From: Nitrospira defluvii
GTDB lineage: Bacteria; Nitrospirota; Nitrospiria; Nitrospirales; Nitrospiraceae
Assembly: GCF_905220995.1 (NCBI RefSeq)
Contig: NZ_CAJNBJ010000016.1
Coordinates: 673,609 to 737,608, forward strand
Reading direction: 5' to 3'
DNA length: 64,000 bases
In this document: piece after piece, positions 10,735 through 19,246 of the stretch
Layout of the letters: each line of letters begins with the position of its first letter
How positions within the stretch are numbered: the first letter of the stretch is position 1
Made by a program: the position numbers and the translations under genes
Notes under the pieces: model-generated
What the model saw: only the letters and a program-made list of their open reading frames with translations
What the model was told of the DNA's origin: nothing
The model's database searches: none

Positions 10735-10998
10735 ATGGAGATCATCTCCCGCGAAGCCGTAGCCAAAAAGCTGGCCGCCTATTTGCATCACGATCTCTCA
10801 CTGGCCGACCTCGTCGCATGGGCAGAGTCGGCGCTGATGGAGAGTGACTTCGATCCCGCCCATTACGCCGCTATTCGCGATGTCATCGCACGGCTTGGTG
10901 TCGCCGACGTCCGGACCTTCGGGCTTGCATGGGAAGATTGCGAACAACTCCTTGCACGAATTGGGTATTCTGCCCAAGTCAACGTCGTCGCCCGATAG
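10735..10998 (+). CDS. Small conserved-type acidic protein, function unknown
   Basis: 87 residues (MEIISREAVAKKLAAYLHH...), predicted mostly alpha-helical and acidic, with no signal peptide or TM segment. AAAGGTG lies 9 nt before the ATG. It begins 5 bp after the startless frame at 10418-10729, an arrangement typical of toxin-antitoxin or other two-gene small modules; an antitoxin-like role is only an inference. I do not recognise a named domain. Confidence 0.65.
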   Translation: MEIISREAVAKKLAAYLHHDLSLADLVAWAESALMESDFDPAHYAAIRDVIARLGVADVRTFGLAWEDCEQLLARIGYSAQVNVVAR

Positions 10999-11212
10999 CC
11001 GCGTCCCTGCGCAAGTCCCTCAGACTTTCCACGGCCGCCATCTGCGCGAAGATCTTGCAGGCTTGAAATCGAACACTCCGTAATGTGTTGCTTGGCTGCT
11101 AGACGGACAAACTTTGATCTTACGGGATTAGGGATGAGTGCCTCACCAACAGCTCGAAAGATTCAGAAATTGGTTCATCGAGGCCTTCCTGCTGTATGCA
11201 GAGAACATCTGT

Positions 11213-12217
11213 CTACGGGCAGACTCTCTGAAGAGACTTCTCTAGGCCTTCAGAGTGTATGGTGAGTTGATTTGTGGAGAGGTTGGGGAACAGACCTTGG
11301 TATTTTGCCTGAATTCGACAACGTGCATCTTCCTCTAATTCATCGCACATCTTCATATCGATGACTTCAACCACGATGCTCCCTTTCAGACTGCGTTGGA
11401 AAAGCTCAATTACTCTTGTGTCGTAGTGGGGGAATGAATAGCCGATGATTACGACCTTCTCAGCTCTTGCGAGAACCTCCTCTGCTTCTTTCCATAAACC
11501 TGCAAACACCGAATCATGTTCTAAATGAGGAGTTACAAGAAGAGGAGCAATCGTATTGTTACACAATTGGACATGGCACCTACCTCCGGGGAAGGTCCTT
11601 TCCGTGATTGAATAGTTCAGAAGAGTAAGATGGCCTTGAGAACACACAGCCCAGTCCAAGGAACCATTCAGCTTCAGGAGCGGGAGGCCTTTTCCCGAAG
11701 AGTAATTGCATCTATTTGGATCTATCCAATCAAAGTGCACACGATAATCTAGCTTGGGGCCTGGGGGCCCCTCATTCAAATAGGTGTCAAAATTGAGCGC
11801 AACTACGGAAATATTTGGCATGCCAAGAAAATGCTTCTTGAACTGGTCATATCCGCGATGATGCTCATTACTCACAGAAACAATATGCTTTAGGATCAAC
11901 TGCTGTAGCAGTTTTTCCCCTTCCTCCTCACTGTTCCCCTTAAGGCTTCTCAGCATGTCGTCCACGTAATGGCACTTGCGCAAACGCTCTTCGGGCGCGA
12001 AGTAAATCATGCACTCTTTCTGCATTGACAGAAATTTATTAGCCTCTCCACGAAACTCTGGAAATAACTTCTCTGCCAGCTGAAGGAATTTGCTGTAGCG
12101 AGGCGTGTCTGCAAAAGGATGAGAGTCCTGCCAATACGTCCAGACCAGGTTCGTCCCGAGTGGCGTGTGCACGAGGGCACGAGAAGCTCCTGCTCCTATG
12201 ACGAGAACAATAGCCAA
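11213..12217 (-). CDS. SIR2-like family protein (possible NADase-type defence protein)
   Basis: 334 residues; the best start is TTG at 12217 (no ATG or GTG between it and the preceding in-frame stop). SIR2-like signatures: VIGAGAS at residues 6-12 (nucleotide-binding start of a Rossmann fold), LNFDTYLNEG near 141-150, LKLNGSLDW at 181-189 and VVIIGYSFPHYDTRVIELF at 255-273. In most relatives the third motif is KLHGS with a catalytic His; here it is Asn (position 184), so NAD cleavage may be changed or lost. Stand-alone SIR2-like proteins often act in anti-phage defence by NAD depletion. The gene is clearly more AT-rich than its neighbours and has no operon partner, which suggests transfer. 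Confidence 0.75.
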   Translation of the reverse strand: MAIVLVIGAGASRALVHTPLGTNLVWTYWQDSHPFADTPRYSKFLQLAEKLFPEFRGEANKFLSMQKECMIYFAPEERLRKCHYVDDMLRSLKGNSEEEGEKLLQQLILKHIVSVSNEHHRGYDQFKKHFLGMPNISVVALNFDTYLNEGPPGPKLDYRVHFDWIDPNRCNYSSGKGLPLLKLNGSLDWAVCSQGHLTLLNYSITERTFPGGRCHVQLCNNTIAPLLVTPHLEHDSVFAGLWKEAEEVLARAEKVVIIGYSFPHYDTRVIELFQRSLKGSIVVEVIDMKMCDELEEDARCRIQAKYQGLFPNLSTNQLTIHSEGLEKSLQRVCP

Positions 12218-12279
12218 AGATATCTTCTTCTCACTGAGGTTGAAGAAACTATAAAACCACGTAGCTTAGCAGAAGATCG

Positions 12280-13227
12280 TCAGAAGCAATCCCCATGCGT
12301 GCTTCCTCCCACCTGTTGTTCAGCGTGGTAGGAACTGCGGACCAGCGGTCCGGATTCCACGTGGCGAAAGCCGAGGGCGAAGCCTTCTTCTTTCAAGGCG
12401 GCGAACTCGTCGGGATGGTAGAACCGCGCAACGGGGAGATGCTCCTTTGTCGGCTGGAGGTATTGCCCGATCGTCATGATGTCACAGTCGACTGCGCGCA
12501 GGTCACGCATGACTTCGCGGGCTTCGTCCGTCGTTTCGCCCATGCCGACGATCAATCCCGACTTCGTCGTCATTCCCATCTGCTTGGCTCGTCCCAGCAA
12601 CTCAATCGACCGCTGATATTTGCCTTGCGGCCGGATCGAGGGGAACAGGCGCCGCACCGTTTCGATGTTGTGATTCAGGATGTCCGGCTTCTCCCCCGCC
12701 ACTACCGCGAGCGCAGCTTCGTCCCCTTCAAAGTCGGGAATGAGCACCTCGATCGTGCAGCTGGGAATCAACCGCCGGATGTGGCGGATGGTGTCGGCAA
12801 ACACCGACGCGCCGCCATCATCCAGTTCGTCACGATTGACTGATGTGATCACAGCGTGGCGCAGACTGAGCGCCTGAACGGCCTCCGCCACGCGCAACGG
12901 CTCTTCGTGATCGACCGTATGCGGCCGACCGGTCTCCACCGAGCAGTAGTGGCATCTCCTGGTGCAGATATCGCCGAGAATCAAAAACGTCGCGGTGCGC
13001 GCATTCCAACATTCCCACATGTTGGGACAACGCGCCTCCTCACAAATCGTGTGAAGGTTGAGCCGATCCATGGTCTGGCGAATCTCGTGATAGTCCGGAC
13101 CGGTCTGTAGTTTTACCTTGAACCAAGATGGCAGGCGGCGGGATTGTGGCGCTGATAGCTGATGGTTGATGGCCGATGGCTGATTCGCTTCAGATGGGGA
13201 CCGGGGATCGATCTGGATGAAACTCAT
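12280..13227 (-). CDS. lipA: Lipoyl synthase
   Basis: 315 residues. Radical-SAM enzyme that inserts two sulfurs into octanoyl groups on E2 subunits. The SAM cluster motif is CTRRCHYC, and the auxiliary cluster motif is the C-x4-C-x5-C run in [12 protein letters not shown]. Other family blocks are [17 protein letters not shown] and [12 protein letters not shown] chose the ATG at 13227, which overlaps the pdhC stop as ATGA, implying translational coupling. The first ~30 residues include a repeat-derived Ser/Ala/Gln-rich stretch (see 13153-13186) absent from typical LipA. Position after pdhA-pdhB-pdhC fits supply of lipoate to the E2 made by the same operon. Confidence 0.96.
   Translation of the reverse strand: MSFIQIDPRSPSEANQPSAINHQLSAPQSRRLPSWFKVKLQTGPDYHEIRQTMDRLNLHTICEEARCPNMWECWNARTATFLILGDICTRRCHYCSVETGRPHTVDHEEPLRVAEAVQALSLRHAVITSVNRDELDDGGASVFADTIRHIRRLIPSCTIEVLIPDFEGDEAALAVVAGEKPDILNHNIETVRRLFPSIRPQGKYQRSIELLGRAKQMGMTTKSGLIVGMGETTDEAREVMRDLRAVDCDIMTIGQYLQPTKEHLPVARFYHPDEFAALKEEGFALGFRHVESGPLVRSSYHAEQQVGGSTHGDCF
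13153..13186. repeat. Short GCTGAT/GATGG-type repeat inside the 5' end of lipA
   Basis: An imperfect tandem of GATAGCTGATGGTTGATGG-like units lies in frame in lipA and codes for [15 protein letters not shown]. The motif resembles small dispersed repeats whose translations (HQLSA, AINH) turn up in many unrelated bacterial proteins. It probably arose by insertion into the non-conserved N-terminus. Confidence 0.5.
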
Positions 13228-14423
13228 GACGTCACCACCGGCGTGAGCCATTCCTGCGGATGCTCCAACACCCGCTTGAACTCTTTGAGAAACTGCGCGC
13301 CCATCAACCCATCCAGAGCACGGTGATCGCAGGACAGGGTAACCTTCATGCGCCTCCCTACCGTGACCACGCCTTTGGCGACGATCGGCACATCTCGAAT
13401 CGCCCCCACGGCAATCGACGCCGCCTGCGGCGGCATGAGCAGCGCAATAAACTGATCCACGTCGAACATGCCCAGATTGGAGATGGCAAAGGTCGCTCCG
13501 GTGTATTCCTGCGGCGACAATCGCTTTTGCCTGGCTCGATCGATCAACTGCTTCGTCTCCACAGAGATCTCAGCTAAGGTCTTCGCGCCGCAATTTCGAA
13601 CGACCGGCGTAATCAGGCCGTCTTCCATCCCGACCGCCACGCCGATATCGATCTGCGTATACCGCCTGATGGCCTCACCCGCAAACGACACGTTGACCTC
13701 CGGATGTCGCTTCAGCGCCAAGGCCGCAGCCTTGATGAGCACATCGGTGATGGACGGGTGAGGCTGGCGGCTCTGCTTGAACTCATCACGCACCCGCTCG
13801 GCCTGCGCCATGTCGATCTCGACGGTCAGATAAAAATGCGGCACCGGCGCTTTGCTTTGGACGGTCGCCCGGGCGATGGCTTTTCGCATTTGGCTCAATG
13901 GCTGATCTGTCCCGACGGGCAATGCTTGCGCCACCGGCGCAGAGGCGACGGCCACATCGTCTTCCACAATACGCCCGCCCGGACCGGTGCCGGTGAGGGT
14001 CGAGAGCTCAATGCCCCGTTCAGCCGCGAGGGCTTTCGCCCGCGGAGAGGCGAGCACCCGTTCTCCTCCTGACCGACCTGGTGACGTTGGTGAAGCCGTG
14101 CCCGCGGGAGACGCGGGCTTTGGACCTAGGCCGATCGACGGCGCCGCAGTCACGCCGTCCGACAGGGCCGAGGCAATGTCTTCATCGGCCTCGGCGATCA
14201 CCGCGATCAACGTGCCGGAGGCCACCGTCTCACCCTCACGCACGAGGATCTTGCGCAGGAGACCGGGGGCAAAGGCCTCCAGATCCATGACCGCCTTGTC
14301 GGTTTCAATCTCGGCGATCACTTCGCCCGCATGCACCTGCTCCCCCTCGCGCTTCTTCCAGGCGAGTAAGACCCCTTCCTCCATGGTATCCGTCAGTTTT
14401 GGCATGACGACGCGACTAGCCAT
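13224..14423 (-). CDS. pdhC: Dihydrolipoamide acetyltransferase, E2 of pyruvate dehydrogenase
   Basis: 399 residues; ATG preceded by GGAGGGGAG. One lipoyl domain (about 1-78, lipoylated Lys in [12 protein letters not shown]), an Ala/Pro/Ser/Gly-rich linker, a peripheral-subunit-binding domain (about 120-160, [19 protein letters not shown]) and the catalytic acyltransferase domain (about 175-399). The active-site motif is SCDHRALDG near the C-terminus. It moves the acetyl group from E1 to CoA. The operon order is pdhA-pdhB-pdhC-lipA; the E3 subunit is not in the window. Confidence 0.95.
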   Translation of the reverse strand: MASRVVMPKLTDTMEEGVLLAWKKREGEQVHAGEVIAEIETDKAVMDLEAFAPGLLRKILVREGETVASGTLIAVIAEADEDIASALSDGVTAAPSIGLGPKPASPAGTASPTSPGRSGGERVLASPRAKALAAERGIELSTLTGTGPGGRIVEDDVAVASAPVAQALPVGTDQPLSQMRKAIARATVQSKAPVPHFYLTVEIDMAQAERVRDEFKQSRQPHPSITDVLIKAAALALKRHPEVNVSFAGEAIRRYTQIDIGVAVGMEDGLITPVVRNCGAKTLAEISVETKQLIDRARQKRLSPQEYTGATFAISNLGMFDVDQFIALLMPPQAASIAVGAIRDVPIVAKGVVTVGRRMKVTLSCDHRALDGLMGAQFLKEFKRVLEHPQEWLTPVVTS

Positions 14424-14486
14424 GAACTCCCCTCCAACACACCACCCACCGGCGACGACCGGCGCGACACATGCGCCGCCCGTTTC

Positions 14487-15464
14487 TCATGCGACACCAC
14501 AGAGTGAGTGAATGGCAGCGACCACACGCGGCACATCCGGAATGGCCGCGTCCTCTAAAGGCCGGCTGTACGGCATCGGCACATCTTCTCCGGTCACGCG
14601 CACGATCGGTGCGTCCAGGTAGTCGAACGCGGCTGCGTAGACACTGTCCGCAATCTGCGCCCCCAATCCACAGAAGCGCCACCCTTCTTCCACAATTACC
14701 ATCCTCCCGGTCTTCTTGACGGAGGTGACGATGCTCTCCAGGTCCAGCGGCTTCAACGTACGCGGATCGATGACCTCGACGTCGAGCCCGTCTTGCCTCA
14801 ACCGCTCCGCCGCTTCCAGCGCGACCAGTAACATTTTGGAATAGGCCACGACCGTCACATCGGTCCCCGCCCGTTTCACGTCGGCCCGCCCGAGAGGAAT
14901 CGTATACTCGCCCTCGGCGACCTCACCTTTCGTGCCATAGAGCAATTGTGCCTCAATAAAGATGACGGGGTTTTGATCACGGATCGCACTCTTCAGCAAC
15001 CCCTTCGCATCATGGGGCGTGGAGGGCGCCACGACCTTCAAGCCGGGCACATGGCAGAACCAGGCTTCCAAACTTTGCGAGTGCTGTGCCCCTAATTGAT
15101 GCGCCGCGCTGCCGGGCCCACGAATGACCATGGGAACGGACAATTGGCCGCCTGACATATAGCGGATTTTGGCGGCATTGTTGACGATCTGGTCAAGCGC
15201 GACGATGCCGAAATTCATGGTCATCAACTCCACGATCGGCCGGAGTCCGGCCATGGCTGCACCGATCGCCAGTCCGGTAAAGCCCGCCTCCGTGATCGGC
15301 GTATCCACCACCCGGTGCGGGCCGAACTCTTCGACGAACCCTTTGGTCACCTTGAACGCGCCCTGGTAGTACCCCACTTCCTCGCCGATCAAAAAGATGC
15401 GCGAGTCTCGCCGCATCTCTTCTCGCATCGCCTGGTTGAGCGCTTCCCGATAGGACAACAGCAT
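14487..15464 (-). CDS. pdhB: Pyruvate dehydrogenase E1 beta subunit
   Basis: 325 residues (MLLSYREALNQAMREEMRRD). Transketolase-like pyrimidine-binding domain with the conserved Glu in GEEVGYYQGAFKVTKG, then TPITEAGFTGLAIGAA, and a C-terminal domain with EGWRFCGLGAQI and RVTGEDVPMPYSRPLE. With the alpha subunit it decarboxylates pyruvate on thiamine diphosphate and acetylates the E2 lipoyl group. It starts 7 bp after the pdhA stop and is separated from pdhC by about 63 bp. Confidence 0.95.
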   Translation of the reverse strand: MLLSYREALNQAMREEMRRDSRIFLIGEEVGYYQGAFKVTKGFVEEFGPHRVVDTPITEAGFTGLAIGAAMAGLRPIVELMTMNFGIVALDQIVNNAAKIRYMSGGQLSVPMVIRGPGSAAHQLGAQHSQSLEAWFCHVPGLKVVAPSTPHDAKGLLKSAIRDQNPVIFIEAQLLYGTKGEVAEGEYTIPLGRADVKRAGTDVTVVAYSKMLLVALEAAERLRQDGLDVEVIDPRTLKPLDLESIVTSVKKTGRMVIVEEGWRFCGLGAQIADSVYAAAFDYLDAPIVRVTGEDVPMPYSRPLEDAAIPDVPRVVAAIHSLCGVA

Positions 15465-15471
15465 GGTGAAC

Positions 15472-16449
15472 CTAATCCTCCACCATCACATTGTGCTGGA
15501 GAGTGGCTGGATCGGGAAATGGGCTCTCATCGGCGAATGAGACCGCGGCCGCGACCACCTCCCCGATCTCCTGCTCCAAAGATTTGAAATCTCCTTCGCT
15601 GCAGAGCGCCTGGCTCAGCATCTGGTGTTTCAGCAACAACAGCGGGTCCCGCTTGCGATGCTCTTCGACTTCGTCCTTGCTCCGGTAATGGCCGTGCGAG
15701 GGATCGGCCATGGAATGCCCCATGAACCGATAGGTCATCGCCTCGATAAAAAACGGCCCATGCCCGGCGCGAACCTGATCCACCACGGTGCGCATCAATG
15801 CCCGCATCGCCAGCACATCCATGCCGTCGACACGCTCGGCCATGATGCCATAAGAGCGAGCGGCCTCCGCCACATTGTCGTAGAGAGCGACGGCACGCTT
15901 CACCGGCGTGCCCATGCCGTAGCGATTGTTTTCACAGATGAAGATCACGGGGAGCTTCCAGAGGGCCGCCAGATTGAAGGCTTCGTGGGCCTGCCCACTC
16001 GGAACGGCCCCTTCCCCGAAGAAACACACGGTCACGAGGTCTTGTTTCTGATATTTCGCGGCGAAGGCCAGCCCGGTCGCCAACGGGATGTGTCCGCCCA
16101 CGATGGCATAGCCGCCCATGAATCGATTCGCGAGATCCACCAGGTGCATCGAGCCGCCCTTACCCTGACACAACCCGGTCGCCTTGCCGAAGAGTTCGGC
16201 CATCACCTTGCACGGATCTGAACCGCGAGCCAGACAATGTCCATGGTCGCGATAGGCACTGATCACATAGTCGTCCGGCCTCAGCGCAGCAATGGCTCCC
16301 ACGGCGATCGCCTCTTCACCGATGTAGAGATGGAGAAATCCGGCAATTTTGGCAAGCGCATACATCTCCGCCGATTTTTCTTCAAACCGGCGGATCAGCA
16401 ACATCTGACGGTACAGAGAAAGCAGGTCAGCCCTGTCCATGTCCGTCAT
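15472..16449 (-). CDS. pdhA: Pyruvate dehydrogenase E1 alpha subunit
   Basis: About 325 residues from the ATG at 16449 (MTDMDRADLLSLYRQMLLIR); a TTG at 16467 in the same frame and an ATG slightly downstream are alternatives, none with a strong ribosome site. Thiamine-diphosphate motif GEGAVPSGQAHEAFN...NNRYGMGTP, and phosphorylation-loop-like YRFMGHSMADPSHGHYRSKDE. It is the first gene of pdhA-pdhB-pdhC-lipA. Confidence 0.94.
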   Translation of the reverse strand: MTDMDRADLLSLYRQMLLIRRFEEKSAEMYALAKIAGFLHLYIGEEAIAVGAIAALRPDDYVISAYRDHGHCLARGSDPCKVMAELFGKATGLCQGKGGSMHLVDLANRFMGGYAIVGGHIPLATGLAFAAKYQKQDLVTVCFFGEGAVPSGQAHEAFNLAALWKLPVIFICENNRYGMGTPVKRAVALYDNVAEAARSYGIMAERVDGMDVLAMRALMRTVVDQVRAGHGPFFIEAMTYRFMGHSMADPSHGHYRSKDEVEEHRKRDPLLLLKHQMLSQALCSEGDFKSLEQEIGEVVAAAVSFADESPFPDPATLQHNVMVED

Positions 16450-16599
16450 TATGCATGGCCGCACCAAGCCGACTCAACCGGGTTGTGCTGGATCAGTTGC
16501 GAGCGGGGAAAGGAAGGGGGAGAGACCAGGGCGGAGTGCGCAAACGGAGCACATCATGGACTCCGACGCGGGCCTCAAACCCGCACCGGAGCGCATGCC

Positions 16600-17274
16600 T
16601 CACTTCACCTGCGAAAAATCGGCATCGAACTGCATGGTCTGCCCATCCTGCAAGGTCACAATGACGGTGGTCTTGGCATTCGGGTCGAACGATTCATAAC
16701 CGAACCGCGCCGTGAACCTTGACCGATACGCAGGGCCGGAGCCATCGTTTTTTCTGCCTCGATCGGCCGGGCTGAGATCCACCGGGCGGATATTTTTGCC
16801 CTTTTGCTGAAACACGATGTCGGCCTTCTCGGCGAAATATTCGTCATCGCCGCAGAGCTGCACTTCGACTTCCATATTGGGCATATCCACGACTTTTTGA
16901 ATGAACTCGTCGGGCATACGCACATCCTTCTTCTGTTTTTTGGATTCCGCTGCTTCCTGCCGGCCAAACGCTTCAAGCCGGTACCGCTTGGTCCGCAAGA
17001 TCGCGCTCGCCCCGCAGGGATCCTTCTCCGGGTCTGCGCCGACGCGCGTCACCAGCGAGGCTTGCTGCAGAATTTTTTTCACGTCTTCCGGGGAAGCCGC
17101 TTTCTCCATCGGAGCTCGGCCGGCCTCCAACGCTTTCCTTGCTTCTTCCGGAGACAACTTGACATCGATCGCCCAGCTCGGGCCACCCACCGCCAACACC
17201 AATGTTCCGAGGATCAGTCCAACCACCGCGTGAGATTGCCCACGCAGATCTTCTTTGCCACGATTAGCGCGCAT
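16600..17274 (-). CDS. Exported protein of unknown function
   Basis: 224 residues from the ATG at 17274 with GGGAGG upstream; the longer open frame to 17571 has no support. Signal peptide: basic MRANRGKEDLRGQSH, hydrophobic AVVGLILGTLVLAVGG, cleavage near PSWA. The mature part is charged and hydrophilic with two Cys (DPCGAS, VQLCGDDEYF) that could form a disulfide. A C-terminal beta-rich tail ends in TVIVTLQDGQTMQFDADFSQVK. I do not recognise a family. It is separated by about 150 bp from both pdhA and maf. Confidence 0.75.
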   Translation of the reverse strand: MRANRGKEDLRGQSHAVVGLILGTLVLAVGGPSWAIDVKLSPEEARKALEAGRAPMEKAASPEDVKKILQQASLVTRVGADPEKDPCGASAILRTKRYRLEAFGRQEAAESKKQKKDVRMPDEFIQKVVDMPNMEVEVQLCGDDEYFAEKADIVFQQKGKNIRPVDLSPADRGRKNDGSGPAYRSRFTARFGYESFDPNAKTTVIVTLQDGQTMQFDADFSQVK

Positions 17275-17419
17275 GCCTACCTCCCTGCCGCGTCTCTGAA
17301 CAAGGGCGCATTGTAAAAGGATTCCGAAGGCCTTTTCAATCTCGCCGGTCTGAACTCCTGGATGAATGACCGGCAGCAGCACGTTGCAGCCGAAGCTAGT
17401 CGCCCAGGACCCTGCTCGA

Positions 17420-18058
17420 TCAGTGCGAGGCCTCGAAGTGCTGCCAATTAGGATAGGGTTTACGGGCGTAGAGCCGCTCAATGTCGACGGGACAGGGCAT
17501 GCCCCGTAACCGCAGCAGCTCAGCGACCAACCGCAGTGGTAACCCCACGGCCGCGGTGTAATCCCCCTCAATCCGCTCGATCAACGTCGCCCCTCCGGCC
17601 TGGATGGAATAGGCCCCGGCCTTACCCAGGCTGTCACCCGTGCACAGATACGCGGCCAGCGCGGCTTCATGGAGCGGCTTCATCGTGACCAGTACCGTCG
17701 CAAGCCGGACCTCACAGGCTTCCGACCCAGGCCCAACCAGCGCGACGGCGGTCACGATCCTGTGCGTCCGGCCGGCCAGTCGCCGAAGCATGGCTTCCGC
17801 GTCGGCCAAGTCAGCGGGCTTGCCCATCACCTCCTGCTCGAGACTGATTAAGGTGTCACTCCCGAGGATGAGCCCGTCAGGACAGATCGGGAGACAGGAG
17901 CGGGCCTTGCCGATCGCGAACGTCATCGCCTGCTGCTCGGCAGGCACAGCCGACGTCACCTCCTCGATAAACGGCGGCGCGACCGCCTCGAATGGCATGC
18001 CCAATAAGGTCAACAGTTCGCGCCGGCGCGGAGACGTAGAGGCGAGAATCAATCGCAT
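17420..18058 (-). CDS. maf: Maf-type nucleotide pyrophosphatase
   Basis: 212 residues. Starts with the family hallmark LILASTSPRRRELLTLLGMPF; later LILGSDTLISLEQEVMGKP with the catalytic Asp, AMLRRLAGRTHRIVTAV, and GKAGAYSIQAGGATLIERIEGDYTAAVGLPL. Maf/YhdE/YceF proteins hydrolyse dTTP/UTP or modified nucleotides and limit misincorporation. The start lies 3 bp after the dus stop, so they are cotranscribed. Confidence 0.93.
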   Translation of the reverse strand: MRLILASTSPRRRELLTLLGMPFEAVAPPFIEEVTSAVPAEQQAMTFAIGKARSCLPICPDGLILGSDTLISLEQEVMGKPADLADAEAMLRRLAGRTHRIVTAVALVGPGSEACEVRLATVLVTMKPLHEAALAAYLCTGDSLGKAGAYSIQAGGATLIERIEGDYTAAVGLPLRLVAELLRLRGMPCPVDIERLYARKPYPNWQHFEASH

Positions 18059-18061
18059 GGG

Positions 18062-19246
18062 TCAAGACGCGCAGGGGAACGGGAGATGAATGGCAGGCGG
18101 TGTGGACTCGGACGAGGCGACATCTTCCTGGCTGGGAACCACACAAAACTCTGCGACAATGCGTTCCACATCCTGCACGGTCGACACCCCGAACATTTTC
18201 GCGCGCATGGCCGCCGCATGGGGAAACCCTTTGCAATACCACCCGAGATGTTTGCGAAGACTGCGAAAGCGCTCCACGCCGGCAATGGCTTCATACTGCC
18301 GTGCATGGTCCACCATGATCCGCATGCGATGGCTCAACGACACAGGCGGCTCCCAGACGGTGGCGGGAAGCGAGGTGAGATCCTGCTGCTCATGAAAGGC
18401 CCGGCGCGCTCGCTCCTTCTCGCGGAAAAACCATGGGGAGCCGAGTGTCCCACGTCCGACCAAGACACCCTGGACCCCACTCTCCGTCATACGGCGGACT
18501 GCATCGACCAGGGTCGTGAGATCGCCGTTGCCTAAGACCAACGTTTCCGTGCCGTGAGCCAGCTTTGCCGCCTCGGCAATGGCCGACCAGTCGGCGGCCC
18601 CGCGATACATCTGCTGCAAGGTACGACCATGCACCGTGATGGCTGCGGGACACGCCTCCAGCAAATGTTTCACCCATCGCTCCACGACCACGCAATCGAA
18701 CCCGAGTCTGGTCTTGATGGACAGCGGCAAGAGCCGGCGCGGTACGACCGGAGCGCCGGAACGACGATAGTTCAGCTCATGAATGAATTCAATCCGAGAC
18801 GGCTTAAACCCTAATGTATGAATGGATTGCCCACCAGCCCAATCCTCCAAGCCTTGCCGGGCGGCCCGCAGAATGGCATGGGCTAACTCCGGCGTCTTGA
18901 TCAACGCCGCCCCGGAACCGGAGGCGGCGACGCTCTTGGACGGGCAGCCCATATTGATGTCGAGCCCGTCGAACCCCAGCTCGCAGACCACCTGCGCCGC
19001 GCGATAGAACTGCTCCGGATCCTTGCCATAGAGCTGCGCCACAATGGGCCGCTCCATGTCGCTGTAGATGAGCGACGACAGTAAATGATCCGGCCCACGG
19101 CAGATCTCATTGACGTTGGTGAACTCGGTGAAGGTGATGTCGGGGCGCCCCTCGGTCGCGACCACACGCCGGAAGGCCGCATCGGTCACCCCATCCATCG
19201 GGGCCAAACCAAGAATCGGCTGCGGCAGGGTTTTCCAGAAATTCAT
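18062..19246 (-). CDS. dus: tRNA-dihydrouridine synthase
   Basis: 394 residues. FMN-dependent TIM barrel that reduces uridines in tRNA. Motifs: APMDGVTDAAFR at the start, VAQLYGKDPEQF, the catalytic-Cys motif DINMGCPSKSVAASGSGAAL, ITVHGRTLQQMYRGAADW and GVLVGRGTLGSPWFF. The subfamily (A, B or C) is not decided. The ATG at 19246 overlaps the TGA of the upstream MNIO-type gene as ATGA. Confidence 0.93.
   Translation of the reverse strand: MNFWKTLPQPILGLAPMDGVTDAAFRRVVATEGRPDITFTEFTNVNEICRGPDHLLSSLIYSDMERPIVAQLYGKDPEQFYRAAQVVCELGFDGLDINMGCPSKSVAASGSGAALIKTPELAHAILRAARQGLEDWAGGQSIHTLGFKPSRIEFIHELNYRRSGAPVVPRRLLPLSIKTRLGFDCVVVERWVKHLLEACPAAITVHGRTLQQMYRGAADWSAIAEAAKLAHGTETLVLGNGDLTTLVDAVRRMTESGVQGVLVGRGTLGSPWFFREKERARRAFHEQQDLTSLPATVWEPPVSLSHRMRIMVDHARQYEAIAGVERFRSLRKHLGWYCKGFPHAAAMRAKMFGVSTVQDVERIVAEFCVVPSQEDVASSESTPPAIHLPFPCAS

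Noticed and set aside
11138..11245. 35-codon GTG frame reading like an amphipathic peptide (NWFIEAFLLYAENICLRA)
   Set aside because: AGGGATGA precedes it and the peptide looks plausible, but it overlaps the end of the SIR2-like gene and has no partner or recognisable family.
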